Assembly (NCBI RefSeq): GCF_014650875.1
Contig: NZ_BMVU01000003.1
Coordinates: 362,645-426,644, forward strand
DNA length: 64,000 bases
Direction of reading: 5' to 3'
Source: Streptomyces minutiscleroticus
Lineage (GTDB): Bacteria; Actinomycetota; Actinomycetes; Streptomycetales; Streptomycetaceae
In this document: positions 1-7,509 of the stretch, piece after piece
Layout of the letters: the number at the start of each line of letters is the position of its first letter
How positions within the stretch are numbered: the stretch's first letter is position 1
The notes under the pieces: generated by a model
What the model was told of the DNA's origin: nothing
The model's input: only the letters and a program-made list of their open reading frames with translations
Database searches by the model: none
Program-made: the position numbers and the translations under genes

Positions 1-1335
1 AGCGCCACGCACGGGCCCGAGGTGTTCGAGCGGGTCTACGCCCACCCGGCGGTGAACGGGCGCAGCGCCGGGGCGGGCCTGTCCGACCTGTTCTGGTACT
101 GGCTGTCGCCGGGCCCCGAGGTGCACCAGGAGCACCTGGAGCCCGGCGAGCGGTACGAGGACGTGGCCGCGGCGACCCGGCGCATGCTCGCCGGCGGCTC
201 GGCCGACCTCTCGGCGGCGGCCGGCCGCGCCGTCGCCCGCGTGCTCGACGCGGTGCCGGACACGCGGATCAGCCTCGTCCGGCTGCGCGACCTGGTGATG
301 CCCGCGTGGGCCGAGTTCTGCTACGAGCTGGTGTTCAAGGAGCCGTGCCCGCCGCGCGCCCGCGATCTGATCACCGCGCACGCCGACGACGTGGTCAGCG
401 CCCTGAAGTGCACCTCCCTGCGCCATCCGCGGCGCCGGGCCCTGCTGACGGAGTACCTGCGCGAGAGGGTCGCGGCCGGTGACGTGCCGCACGAGCTGCC
501 GGCCACGCTGTCGCCGTCGGAGCAGGTGCACTACCTGCAGGGAACGATGTTCAACACGGCCGTCGTGCAGTTGTCCGAGGCGACCGCCCACGTCCTGCTC
601 GCCCTGGCCCGCCACCCCGAGGTGCAGCGGCGCGTGGCGGAGGACGCCGACGACCGGTACCTCACGCACGTGCTCGACGAGACGATGCGGCTGTACCCGC
701 TGTTCGGCATCGCGCACCGCATCACCACGGGCGAGGTCCCGCTCGACGAGGACACCGTGCTGCCGGCCGGCTCCGTGGTGTGCTTCAGCTACCCCGACTA
801 CCACGCCACGGGCTACGACCGGCCCGAGGAGTTCGACCCGGACCGCTGGGACGCCCTGTCCGCCAAGGACGCCCACCACATCCCGTTCGGCGTGGCGGCG
901 AACCGCCCCTGCCCGGCGTGGCGGCTCTCCCCGCTGGTGCTGCGCGCCGCGGTCCGGGAGGTGCTGCGCCGCTTCCGGCTGGACTCGACGGCCTCGCACA
1001 CGCGGTCCATCCCGCACCGCGCCCCCTGCCTGCTCATCCCGCGCGGCCTGTCCCCCGAGCCGCGCCGGCTCGAGGCGCTGCGCAGCTTCGTGCGGATGCG
1101 GGACGGGGTGGAGGACGTCACACGGGGCGTACGGCAGCTGGTGCTCGGCACGGTCATGGTGCTGCACGCCCGCCGGCAGCGGCTCGCGGCGCGCTACTTC
1201 GAGGACCGTCCGGCCGGCGGCTGCCCGGTCGCCCACCCGGAGGGCGGCGGCGGACGGGAACACCCGCACCGGCCGGGGCACACCCGGGACCGCAGCCCCG
1301 CGCCGCACCGTCGCGCCGGTCACCTGCGCGGATGA
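1..1335 (+). CDS. Cytochrome P450, 5' end outside window
   Basis: The frame is open from base 1, so the true start lies upstream; the GTG at 22 is probably internal. The visible 444 residues hold the C-terminal two thirds of a P450: the K-helix ExxR motif appears as DETMRLYP, and the heme loop as PFGVAANRPCPAW with the cysteine thiolate ligand. The loop departs from the usual FGxGxxxCxG form (Ala-Asn-Arg-Pro before Cys, Pro after it), so this is a divergent subfamily. After the P450 fold comes a basic, proline-rich tail of about 80 residues. The antiporter, FAD oxidoreductase and adenylating enzyme that follow suggest oxidative tailoring in a biosynthetic block that extends left of the window. 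Substrate unknown. Confidence 0.85.
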   Translation, partial: SATHGPEVFERVYAHPAVNGRSAGAGLSDLFWYWLSPGPEVHQEHLEPGERYEDVAAATRRMLAGGSADLSAAAGRAVARVLDAVPDTRISLVRLRDLVMPAWAEFCYELVFKEPCPPRARDLITAHADDVVSALKCTSLRHPRRRALLTEYLRERVAAGDVPHELPATLSPSEQVHYLQGTMFNTAVVQLSEATAHVLLALARHPEVQRRVAEDADDRYLTHVLDETMRLYPLFGIAHRITTGEVPLDEDTVLPAGSVVCFSYPDYHATGYDRPEEFDPDRWDALSAKDAHHIPFGVAANRPCPAWRLSPLVLRAAVREVLRRFRLDSTASHTRSIPHRAPCLLIPRGLSPEPRRLEALRSFVRMRDGVEDVTRGVRQLVLGTVMVLHARRQRLAARYFEDRPAGGCPVAHPEGGGGREHPHRPGHTRDRSPAPHRRAGHLRG

Positions 1336-1755
1336 ACGCGGCCCCGGCCCCGGCCCCGGCGGCCGACAGCGCCGCCCCCTCGACCGGCGCCGTCACGGCG
1401 GCCCGCCGCTCCCGGCCGGCTCCGTCCCCCGGTGCGGCGGGACCGCCGTCGGCCCGCGGCGGCCCGCGGCCTCCCTGAACACCGCCGGCCCGCGACGGCC
1501 CGCCACCCCCCCGAACGCCGCCGGTGCGCGCGGACGCCCGGCGGCCGTGCCGCCCCGACCGCCCGCACACGCGTGACGGTCACCGCCCTCGCGCCCATCG
1601 GCCACACGGCTCTGCGACAGGCGGCCACCGGGCCCGCTGCCGAAGTGCGTCCCGTCGTCCGCCGGCAGCGGGCACGACCGGTTCCGCGACGTCGCCCCGA
1701 CGACCTGCGCCACCCCTCCGTCCCCGGATGTCGCCGACGACCACAGGAGTCCTCC

Positions 1756-3099
1756 GTGCCCCCCACCACCTTCCTGGCCGCCACCACCGACAAGAACCTC
1801 GAACTCGTCCTGCGGGTCCTGCCCGCCATCGTGGTCATCCTCGCCGCGTCCGCCGTCTGCGGCCGCCTCGCCCTCTGGGTGAAGCAGCCGCGCGTGCTCG
1901 GTGAGATGGTGGCCGGCGTCCTCCTGGGCCCCACACTGTTCGGCGCCCTCCTCCCCGACGCCCAGAGAGCGGTCTTCCCCCCCGAGGCCAAGCCCGTCCT
2001 CTACGTGCTGAGCACCATCGGCCTGACCCTGTTCATGTTCCTCGTCGGCGCGGGCCTCGACCACGGGGGCGGCAACGGCAGGAAGGACACCAGGAACGCG
2101 GCCGTCCTGGCCGTCTCCGGGATCGTCCCCTCCCTCCTGCTCGGCGCCGCGTGCGGCTACCTGCTCCACGACCGGCTCTCCCGGCCCGACGTCACCCCCT
2201 TCGAGTTCGCCCTCTTCGTCGGCGGTGCCCTGTCCATCACCGCCTTCCCGATGCTCGCCCGCATCCTCTACGAGCGCGGCCTGGAGAACTCCCGGCTGGG
2301 CCGCATGACCCTCCTGGGCGCCTCCGTCGACGACGCGGCGGCCTGGTGCTTCCTCGCCGTGCTGTCCGCCATGCACACCGGTGCCGGCGCGCTGCACGCC
2401 CTGCGCACCATCGGGCTCACCGCCGTCTTCGTCCTGGTCATGCTCACCGTCGTGTCGCGGCTCCTGCGTCCGGCGGGCGCACGGGTCGAGCGCACCGGCC
2501 GGTTCGGCTTCGACCAGATGTACGTCGTCGTGGGCGTCGTCCTGCTCGCCGGGTGGTTCACCGACTACATCGGCATCTACTCCGTCTTCGGCGGCTTCGT
2601 CGCCGGCCTGGCCATGCCCCGCAACCCCGCCTTCCGCCAGGCCCTGCACAGCCGCATGATGGACATCGTCTGCGTGCTGCTCCTGCCCATCTTCTTCGCC
2701 TTCTCCGGACTCAACACCGAACTGGGCGGCATCGCCGGCTGGGGCATGGCCGGAGCGTTCCTGCTGATCCTCGCGGCCGGGTTCACCGGCAAGTACGTCG
2801 GCTGCGCCCTCGCCATGCGCGGCACCGGCTTCAGCTGGCGCGAGTCCTGGGCGGTGGGCGGCCTGATGAACGCCCGCGGCCTGATGATCCTGATCTTCAT
2901 CAACATCGGCCTCGCCCAGGGCATGATCACCAAGGAGGTCTTCTCCATGCTGGTCCTGGTCGCGGTGCTCACCACCGCGGGTGCCGTACCGCTGTACCGC
3001 TGGGCCCTGCCGGAGCACCTCGAACGCCGTATGTCCCCGACGGCGCAGCCGGTCGCCGACAGCGCCTCCCCGGCCGAGGCGGGCCGCGTGCACGCCTGA
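1756..3099 (+). CDS. Cation/proton antiporter, CPA2 (KefB/NapA-like) family
   Basis: A 447-residue, strongly hydrophobic protein with about 12 membrane segments, expected to exchange Na+ or K+ for H+ at the cytoplasmic membrane. The N-terminal half has the CPA2 signature region (VLGEMVAGVLLGPTLFG and the TLFMFLVGAGLD segment). A GASVDDAAAW segment carries the paired Asp residues that in this family bind the ion. The frame is open much further upstream, but GTG 1756 is preceded by AGGAG at 1745-1749 with ideal spacing and begins just before the first membrane helix. The gene ends before a very strong hairpin. Such antiporters often sit in Streptomyces metabolite clusters as self-protection or ion-homeostasis genes; that role is inference. 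Confidence 0.85.
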   Translation: MPPTTFLAATTDKNLELVLRVLPAIVVILAASAVCGRLALWVKQPRVLGEMVAGVLLGPTLFGALLPDAQRAVFPPEAKPVLYVLSTIGLTLFMFLVGAGLDHGGGNGRKDTRNAAVLAVSGIVPSLLLGAACGYLLHDRLSRPDVTPFEFALFVGGALSITAFPMLARILYERGLENSRLGRMTLLGASVDDAAAWCFLAVLSAMHTGAGALHALRTIGLTAVFVLVMLTVVSRLLRPAGARVERTGRFGFDQMYVVVGVVLLAGWFTDYIGIYSVFGGFVAGLAMPRNPAFRQALHSRMMDIVCVLLLPIFFAFSGLNTELGGIAGWGMAGAFLLILAAGFTGKYVGCALAMRGTGFSWRESWAVGGLMNARGLMILIFINIGLAQGMITKEVFSMLVLVAVLTTAGAVPLYRWALPEHLERRMSPTAQPVADSASPAEAGRVHA

Positions 3100-3127
3100 C
3101 CCGCCGCGGCCCCGGCCCGACCCACCA

Positions 3128-3165
3128 CGGCCCCGGCCGGACGCGCACGCGTCCGGCCGGGGCCG
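3128..3165 (+). terminator. Strong hairpin terminator after the antiporter gene
   Basis: A perfect 18-bp inverted repeat (arms 3128-3145 and 3148-3165, 2-nt centre CA) lies 29 bp after the antiporter stop and before the next gene start at 3244. There is no T-run, as is usual in Streptomyces terminators. Confidence 0.75.
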
Positions 3166-3243
3166 CGCCGTGCACACCCTCCCGCCCCGCCGCCCGCCGC
3201 CAATCTCAGAGCCCTCTGATGTGGCGCCGCTAACGTCCCGCCC

Positions 3244-4788
3244 ATGGTGCGCGATTACCTGATCATCGGGGCCGGACCGGCCGGACTTCAGCTCGCCGCT
3301 TCACTGGAACGTGACGGACGGGACTACGCCGTCCTGGAGCGGGGGAGCGGACCCGGCACGTTCTTCACCAGATACCCCAGACATCGGCAGCTGATATCGA
3401 TCAACAAGGTGAACACCGGGTACACCGACCCGGAACTCAACCTCAGGATGGACTGGAACTCGCTGCTCGGCGACGATCCGGAGCTGCTCCTCACCCGGTA
3501 CACCGACGAGTACTTCCCCCGCGCCGACGACCTCGTGCGCTACCTGGCCGACTTCGCGGACCGCACCGGCGTCCGCGTCGAGTACGGCACGGAGGTCGTC
3601 CGGGTCTCCCGCGCGGACGGCGTCTTCACCGTCCACGACGCCGCGGGGCGGACACGGCAGGCGCGGCGGCTCGTCGTGGCGACCGGCGTCTCCCGGCTCA
3701 ACGAGCCGCCGATCCCCGGCATCGAACTCGCCGAACGCTACGACACGTTCGACCCCGACCCGGCGTCCTTCACCAACCAGCGGGTCCTCATCGTGGGCAA
3801 GGGCAACTCCGCGTTCGAGACCGCCGACGCCCTCATGGCGAAGGCCGCGGTCATCCACGTCGCCGGCCCGCACTCGCTCAAGATGGCCTGGAAGACCCAC
3901 TTCGTGGGGCATCTGCGCGCGGTGAACAACAACTTCCTGGACAGCTACCAGCTCAAGTCGCAGAACGCCGTCCTGGACGGCACGGTGGAGAACATCGAGA
4001 AGACCGCCGACGGCGGTTTCCACGTCACGTTCCGCTACGCCCGTACCACGGAACGGCTCCGCGAGCTGCACTACGACCGGATCATCCTGTGCGCCGGCTT
4101 CCGCTTCGACGCCTCCGTCTTCGACGAGACCTGCCGTCCCGCCCTCGTCATCGACGACCGGTTCCCCGAGCAGACCTCCGCCTACGAGTCGGTGAACGTA
4201 CCGGGCCTCTACTTCGCCGGCACCCTCACCCAGCAGCGCGACTTCAAGAAGGGCACCAACGGCTTCATCCACGGCTTCCGCTACGGAGTGCGCGCCCTGC
4301 ACCGCATCCTCGGCGCCCGCCACCACGACACGCCCTGGCCCGCCCGGCCGCTCACCGCGGCACCGGAGGAGATCGCCGACGCCGTCGTCGCGCGCGTCAA
4401 CCGCTCGTCCGGCCTCTGGCAGCAGTTCGGGGTCCTCGGCGACGTGGTCACCGTGGACGGGGACCGGGCCCAGTACCAGGAGGAGGTACCGCTCGCCTAC
4501 GTCACCGACGGCGGCCTCGGCCCCGCCGCGCACCGGTTCGTCGTCGACCTGGAGTACGGGCCCGACCACGACGGCGTCGACCCGTTCGACGTCACCGTCC
4601 CGCGCGTGACCGAGAACGACGTCGAGCACGCGATGGACTCCAGCTATCTCCACCCCGTCGTGCGCCACTACCGCGACGGTGTCCTCGCCGGCACCCACCA
4701 CCTGGCGGAGAACCTGGAGAACGAGTGGGACGTCCCGGCGGTCCACCAGCAGCCGCTCGCCGCGTTCGTGAAGGCCTGCCTTGGCTGA
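3244..4788 (+). CDS. FAD-dependent oxidoreductase (FOXRED2/FMO-like)
   Basis: A 514-residue flavoprotein. The FAD-binding Rossmann motif is at the extreme N-terminus (IIGAGPAGLQLA, residues 6-17) and a second dinucleotide motif, for NAD(P)H, is IVGKGNSAFETAD near residue 183. The C-terminal part has the GLYFAGTLTQQRDFKKG segment typical of pyridine-nucleotide-dependent flavoproteins of the FOXRED2/trkA-like group. It probably oxidises or reduces a small molecule using NADPH and FAD. The stop overlaps the start of the next gene by 8 bp, so the two are translationally coupled and should share a pathway with the adenylating enzyme. The first residues MVRDYLIIGAG place the start firmly. The family is clear; the substrate is unknown. 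Confidence 0.85.
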   Translation: MVRDYLIIGAGPAGLQLAASLERDGRDYAVLERGSGPGTFFTRYPRHRQLISINKVNTGYTDPELNLRMDWNSLLGDDPELLLTRYTDEYFPRADDLVRYLADFADRTGVRVEYGTEVVRVSRADGVFTVHDAAGRTRQARRLVVATGVSRLNEPPIPGIELAERYDTFDPDPASFTNQRVLIVGKGNSAFETADALMAKAAVIHVAGPHSLKMAWKTHFVGHLRAVNNNFLDSYQLKSQNAVLDGTVENIEKTADGGFHVTFRYARTTERLRELHYDRIILCAGFRFDASVFDETCRPALVIDDRFPEQTSAYESVNVPGLYFAGTLTQQRDFKKGTNGFIHGFRYGVRALHRILGARHHDTPWPARPLTAAPEEIADAVVARVNRSSGLWQQFGVLGDVVTVDGDRAQYQEEVPLAYVTDGGLGPAAHRFVVDLEYGPDHDGVDPFDVTVPRVTENDVEHAMDSSYLHPVVRHYRDGVLAGTHHLAENLENEWDVPAVHQQPLAAFVKACLG

Positions 4789-6229
4789 GCAGTTCCCCGG
4801 CGGCGTACTGGACCTCCTCGACGCGGCGGGCGACCGTCCGGTGTTCGAGCACGCCGACCGGGTGGTCTCCGGAGCCGGACTCCTCGCGACGGTACGACGT
4901 GTGACCAACGGGCTGCGCACGCACGGCGTCGGACCCGGCGACGGCGTCGCCCTGCTGCTGGGCGTCAGCCCCGAGGCGTTCGCCGCCGTCGTAGCGGCGC
5001 ACGTCGTCGGCGCCCGCGTCGTGGGGGTGCGGCCGGGCCTGACCGAGCGTCAGAAGGAACACCTCCTCGCGGACACCGCCTTCGAGGTCACCGACCGGGC
5101 CGCCGGCCTGGTCGGTGACCGGTCCGGGAAGGTCCTCGTCCTGGACGACCTGCTGTCGGCGCCGGACGACGGCGTCCGCCCCGAGGTCACGGCACGGCCG
5201 CAGGACGTCGCCCGGCTCATCCACACCAGCGGCAGCACCGGCGTCCCCAAGGCGTGTGCCCAGACCTACGCGGCGATGACCGCGGCCTGGGCCCTGCGCC
5301 CGGACGCCTGGCCGCCCGCCGTCCGCGAACTCGCCGCGCGCCTGGACCGGTTCCTGGTCTTCGGCACCCTGGCGAGCCAGGTGATGATGGAGTACGGGCT
5401 GATCACCCTCGCCGCGGGCGGCACCCTGGTCACCGCCGAGCGGCCGGGCTTCCCCGACAGCATCGTGCGGCACCGGGCGACCGCGAGCGTCATCACCGTG
5501 GCCCGGCTGACGAAACTCGTGGCGAGCCAGCGGGAGTCGCCCGCGGACCTGGGCAGCCTGCGCGCGCTGATGGTGTCCGGGTCCCCGCTGGAGCCGGGAC
5601 GGCTGCGCGAGGCCGCCGAGGTGCTCGGCCCGGTCGTCTTCCACGGCTACGGCCAGACCGAGACCGGCATGATCTCCATGGCCACCCCGTGGGACGTGCC
5701 GGGCTCGCTGGGCGTGCCGCCCGTCGACGTGGAGGTGCGGGACGCCTCCGGCCGCCCCGTCCCGCCCGGGACCGACGGCGAGCTCTTCGTCCGGACCCCG
5801 GCTCAGAGCTCCGGCTACTGGCGGGAGCCAGCCCTCACCGCCGAGGTGTTCTCCGACGGCTGGGTGCGCACCCGCGACCTCGGCCGCCTCGACGCCGAGG
5901 GGCGGCTGTGGCTCACGGGCCGGGCCCGCGACGTGATCATCGTCAACGCCAACGTGTACTACGCCGGCCCCGTCGAGCGGCTGCTCGCCACCCATCCCTC
6001 GGTGGCCGAGGCGTACGTCGTCGCCGTACCCGACGACGACACCGGTGAGGCCGTCCACGCCTTCGTGGTGCCCGCCGCCGGGCACGTACCGGACCTGGGC
6101 GAACTGCGCGCGCTCGTGGCGGCGAACCTGGAGGAGGCGAGTGCGCCGACCCGTCTGACCCTCATCGAGGAGGTGCCGCTCACGCCCGCGGGAAAGCCCG
6201 ACAAACGGCGGCTCGCCGCCGGCGGGTAG
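4781..6229 (+). CDS. Class I adenylate-forming enzyme (AMP-dependent acyl-CoA synthetase/ligase)
   Basis: A 482-residue ANL-superfamily protein. Core motifs in order: the A3 P-loop IHTSGSTGVPKACAQ (about residue 147), the A5 motif GYGQTETGM (about 288), the A7/A8 region SDGWVRTRDLGRLDAEGRLWLTGRARD split over residues 363-390, and the A10 catalytic lysine motif TPAGKPDKR near the C-terminus. It activates a carboxylic acid as acyl-AMP, then passes it to CoA or another acceptor. The TTG start overlaps the upstream oxidoreductase stop by 8 bp, which supports coupling. No carrier-protein domain is fused. At 482 residues it is shorter than typical long-chain acyl-CoA synthetases and nearer to aryl- or short-acid ligases. 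Substrate not deducible by eye. Confidence 0.88.
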   Translation: MAEQFPGGVLDLLDAAGDRPVFEHADRVVSGAGLLATVRRVTNGLRTHGVGPGDGVALLLGVSPEAFAAVVAAHVVGARVVGVRPGLTERQKEHLLADTAFEVTDRAAGLVGDRSGKVLVLDDLLSAPDDGVRPEVTARPQDVARLIHTSGSTGVPKACAQTYAAMTAAWALRPDAWPPAVRELAARLDRFLVFGTLASQVMMEYGLITLAAGGTLVTAERPGFPDSIVRHRATASVITVARLTKLVASQRESPADLGSLRALMVSGSPLEPGRLREAAEVLGPVVFHGYGQTETGMISMATPWDVPGSLGVPPVDVEVRDASGRPVPPGTDGELFVRTPAQSSGYWREPALTAEVFSDGWVRTRDLGRLDAEGRLWLTGRARDVIIVNANVYYAGPVERLLATHPSVAEAYVVAVPDDDTGEAVHAFVVPAAGHVPDLGELRALVAANLEEASAPTRLTLIEEVPLTPAGKPDKRRLAAGG

Positions 6230-6248
6230 CCGTCCCGCCGGCTCCGTC

Positions 6249-6283
6249 CGGCCCACCGTCACGCGCGGCGCGACGGTGGGCCG
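6249..6283 (+). terminator. Hairpin terminator after the adenylating enzyme gene
   Basis: A perfect 12-bp stem (6249-6260 with 6272-6283) and an 11-nt GC-rich loop lie 20 bp after the stop codon, closing the oxidoreductase-ligase operon. Confidence 0.75.
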
Positions 6284-6443
6284 CGGATCCGCCCGCAGCG
6301 GCACGCGCCCCGTGCCGGCCCAAAGAGGCTTCCTCGCCCGTCAGGTCCTCGTGCCGGGGGTGTGCGGGGCCGGGTACGGTCGTATCGAATTCGTTCCGCT
6401 TCCGTCGGAGGGCGGAATCGGACCGAGGCGTGAGGGAGTTCGC

Positions 6444-7043
6444 ATGGCCACCATCCACCGCACCACCATGGCGCCCACCAAGCTGGAGCTGCTCACCGCG
6501 TGGGTGCCGCGGCAGAGCTGGTACGCGGGCGGTGGGGGAGCGCCGGAACTGGTCAGGGCCGGTGGCTTCCGCCTGGACGATCCCGAGGGCGAGGTGGGGA
6601 TCGAGTTCATGGTCGTGGCGGACGCCGCCGCGCAGGAGCCGGTGGCGTACCTGGTGCCGATGGGCTATCGCGCCGCGGCGCTGGAGGGCGTCCCCGGCGA
6701 AGCGCTGATCGGCACCTCCGAGCACGGGGTGCTCGGCACCCGGTGGGTCTACGACGGCGTCCACGACCCGGTGGTGACGGCGCAGTTGCACGCGCTTCTG
6801 CGCGGCGAGGCGGTTCCGCAGCACCAGAGCGAGAGCGACACCCCCGACCCGACCGTCACCGTGCACGGCACCGGCCCTGACGAGGGGGCCGACGTCCACG
6901 TCAACCGCGTCCTGCGACCGTCGCGGACCGCGCGGGAGTCGTGCCGAGGGCTCGTCGCCGGATGGACCTGGCCGGACGGAACGGCCGCGCGGGGCGTCCT
7001 CGTGACCGTGGCGCCCAGGCCCGCGACCGGTCAGGGCTGCTGA
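6444..7043 (+). CDS. Maltokinase N-terminal cap-like domain protein
   Basis: A 199-residue soluble protein starting MATIHRTTMAPTKLELL. The segments PRQSWYAGGG, GGFRLDDPEGEVGIEFM and LIGTSEHGVLGTRWVYDG match the cap-like domain found at the N-terminus of actinobacterial maltokinases and as free-standing Streptomyces proteins. No kinase domain follows, so this is the stand-alone form, whose biochemical role is not established. ATG 6444 was chosen because a GAGGGAG ribosome binding site (6432-6438) precedes it; the open frame runs further upstream without one. It lies alone between a terminator and the lanthipeptide promoter. Confidence 0.72.
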   Translation: MATIHRTTMAPTKLELLTAWVPRQSWYAGGGGAPELVRAGGFRLDDPEGEVGIEFMVVADAAAQEPVAYLVPMGYRAAALEGVPGEALIGTSEHGVLGTRWVYDGVHDPVVTAQLHALLRGEAVPQHQSESDTPDPTVTVHGTGPDEGADVHVNRVLRPSRTARESCRGLVAGWTWPDGTAARGVLVTVAPRPATGQGC

Positions 7044-7338
7044 GGCCGGCGGGCGGGGGAGAGGGGCGCGGGACCGCCGAAGGCTCCGGCCCGGCTCGTG
7101 CGGAGCCGGCTCCTTCGATGCGACGGGATCCGTCCGGACCGTCGCGTAGACCTCCTCCGCACGGAGGCCGCGCGCACCGGCCCTCGACGGGGCGTCCGGT
7201 CGGCAGGCTGCAGTAGGCCTTTCTCCGTATTCCGTCTTCCTTTCCAGCGTCCTGGCGCAGCGCTCGCCACAGGAGTCGTCCTGCGCTCCGGCAGTCGGCC
7301 GGGTCATTGAAGGACATACGGACGGCGTCGAAATATTG
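7044..7338. other. Intergenic stretch before the lanthipeptide promoter
   Basis: GC-rich spacer between the cap-like gene and the AT-rich lanL promoter. I see no open frame with a ribosome binding site and no RNA gene. Confidence 0.5.
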
Positions 7339-7390
7339 CCGTGAATTTATGTTCACGGATATTGAACGTCGCGAAATTCATTCGTATTAT
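7339..7390 (+). promoter_or_regulatory. AT-rich promoter with adjacent palindrome, upstream of lanL
   Basis: A -35 box TTGAAC (7362-7367) and a -10 box TATTAT (7385-7390) are separated by exactly 17 bp. Directly upstream is a perfect 7-bp inverted repeat (7339-7345 and 7352-7358, 6-bp centre) in a position fit for an activator or repressor. The stretch from about 7311 to 7400 is markedly richer in A+T than its surroundings. The predicted leader to the lanL ATG is about 110 nt. Confidence 0.65.
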
Positions 7391-7509
7391 CCCGTAATGG
7401 CACCCCGATTGCCCGGCGCTGCCCGGCATCGGCCAGTTCTGAACGGGGGAATTCCTTTTTCCGTCTGCGGGATTTCAGTGGATGTACACGTATGGATTGA
7501 CGGAAGAGA

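Noticed and set aside
1393..3177. Long leftward open frame opposite the antiporter gene
   Set aside because: It mirrors the codon positions of a clear membrane-protein gene; Glu/Asp/Gly-rich shadow composition and no ribosome binding site.
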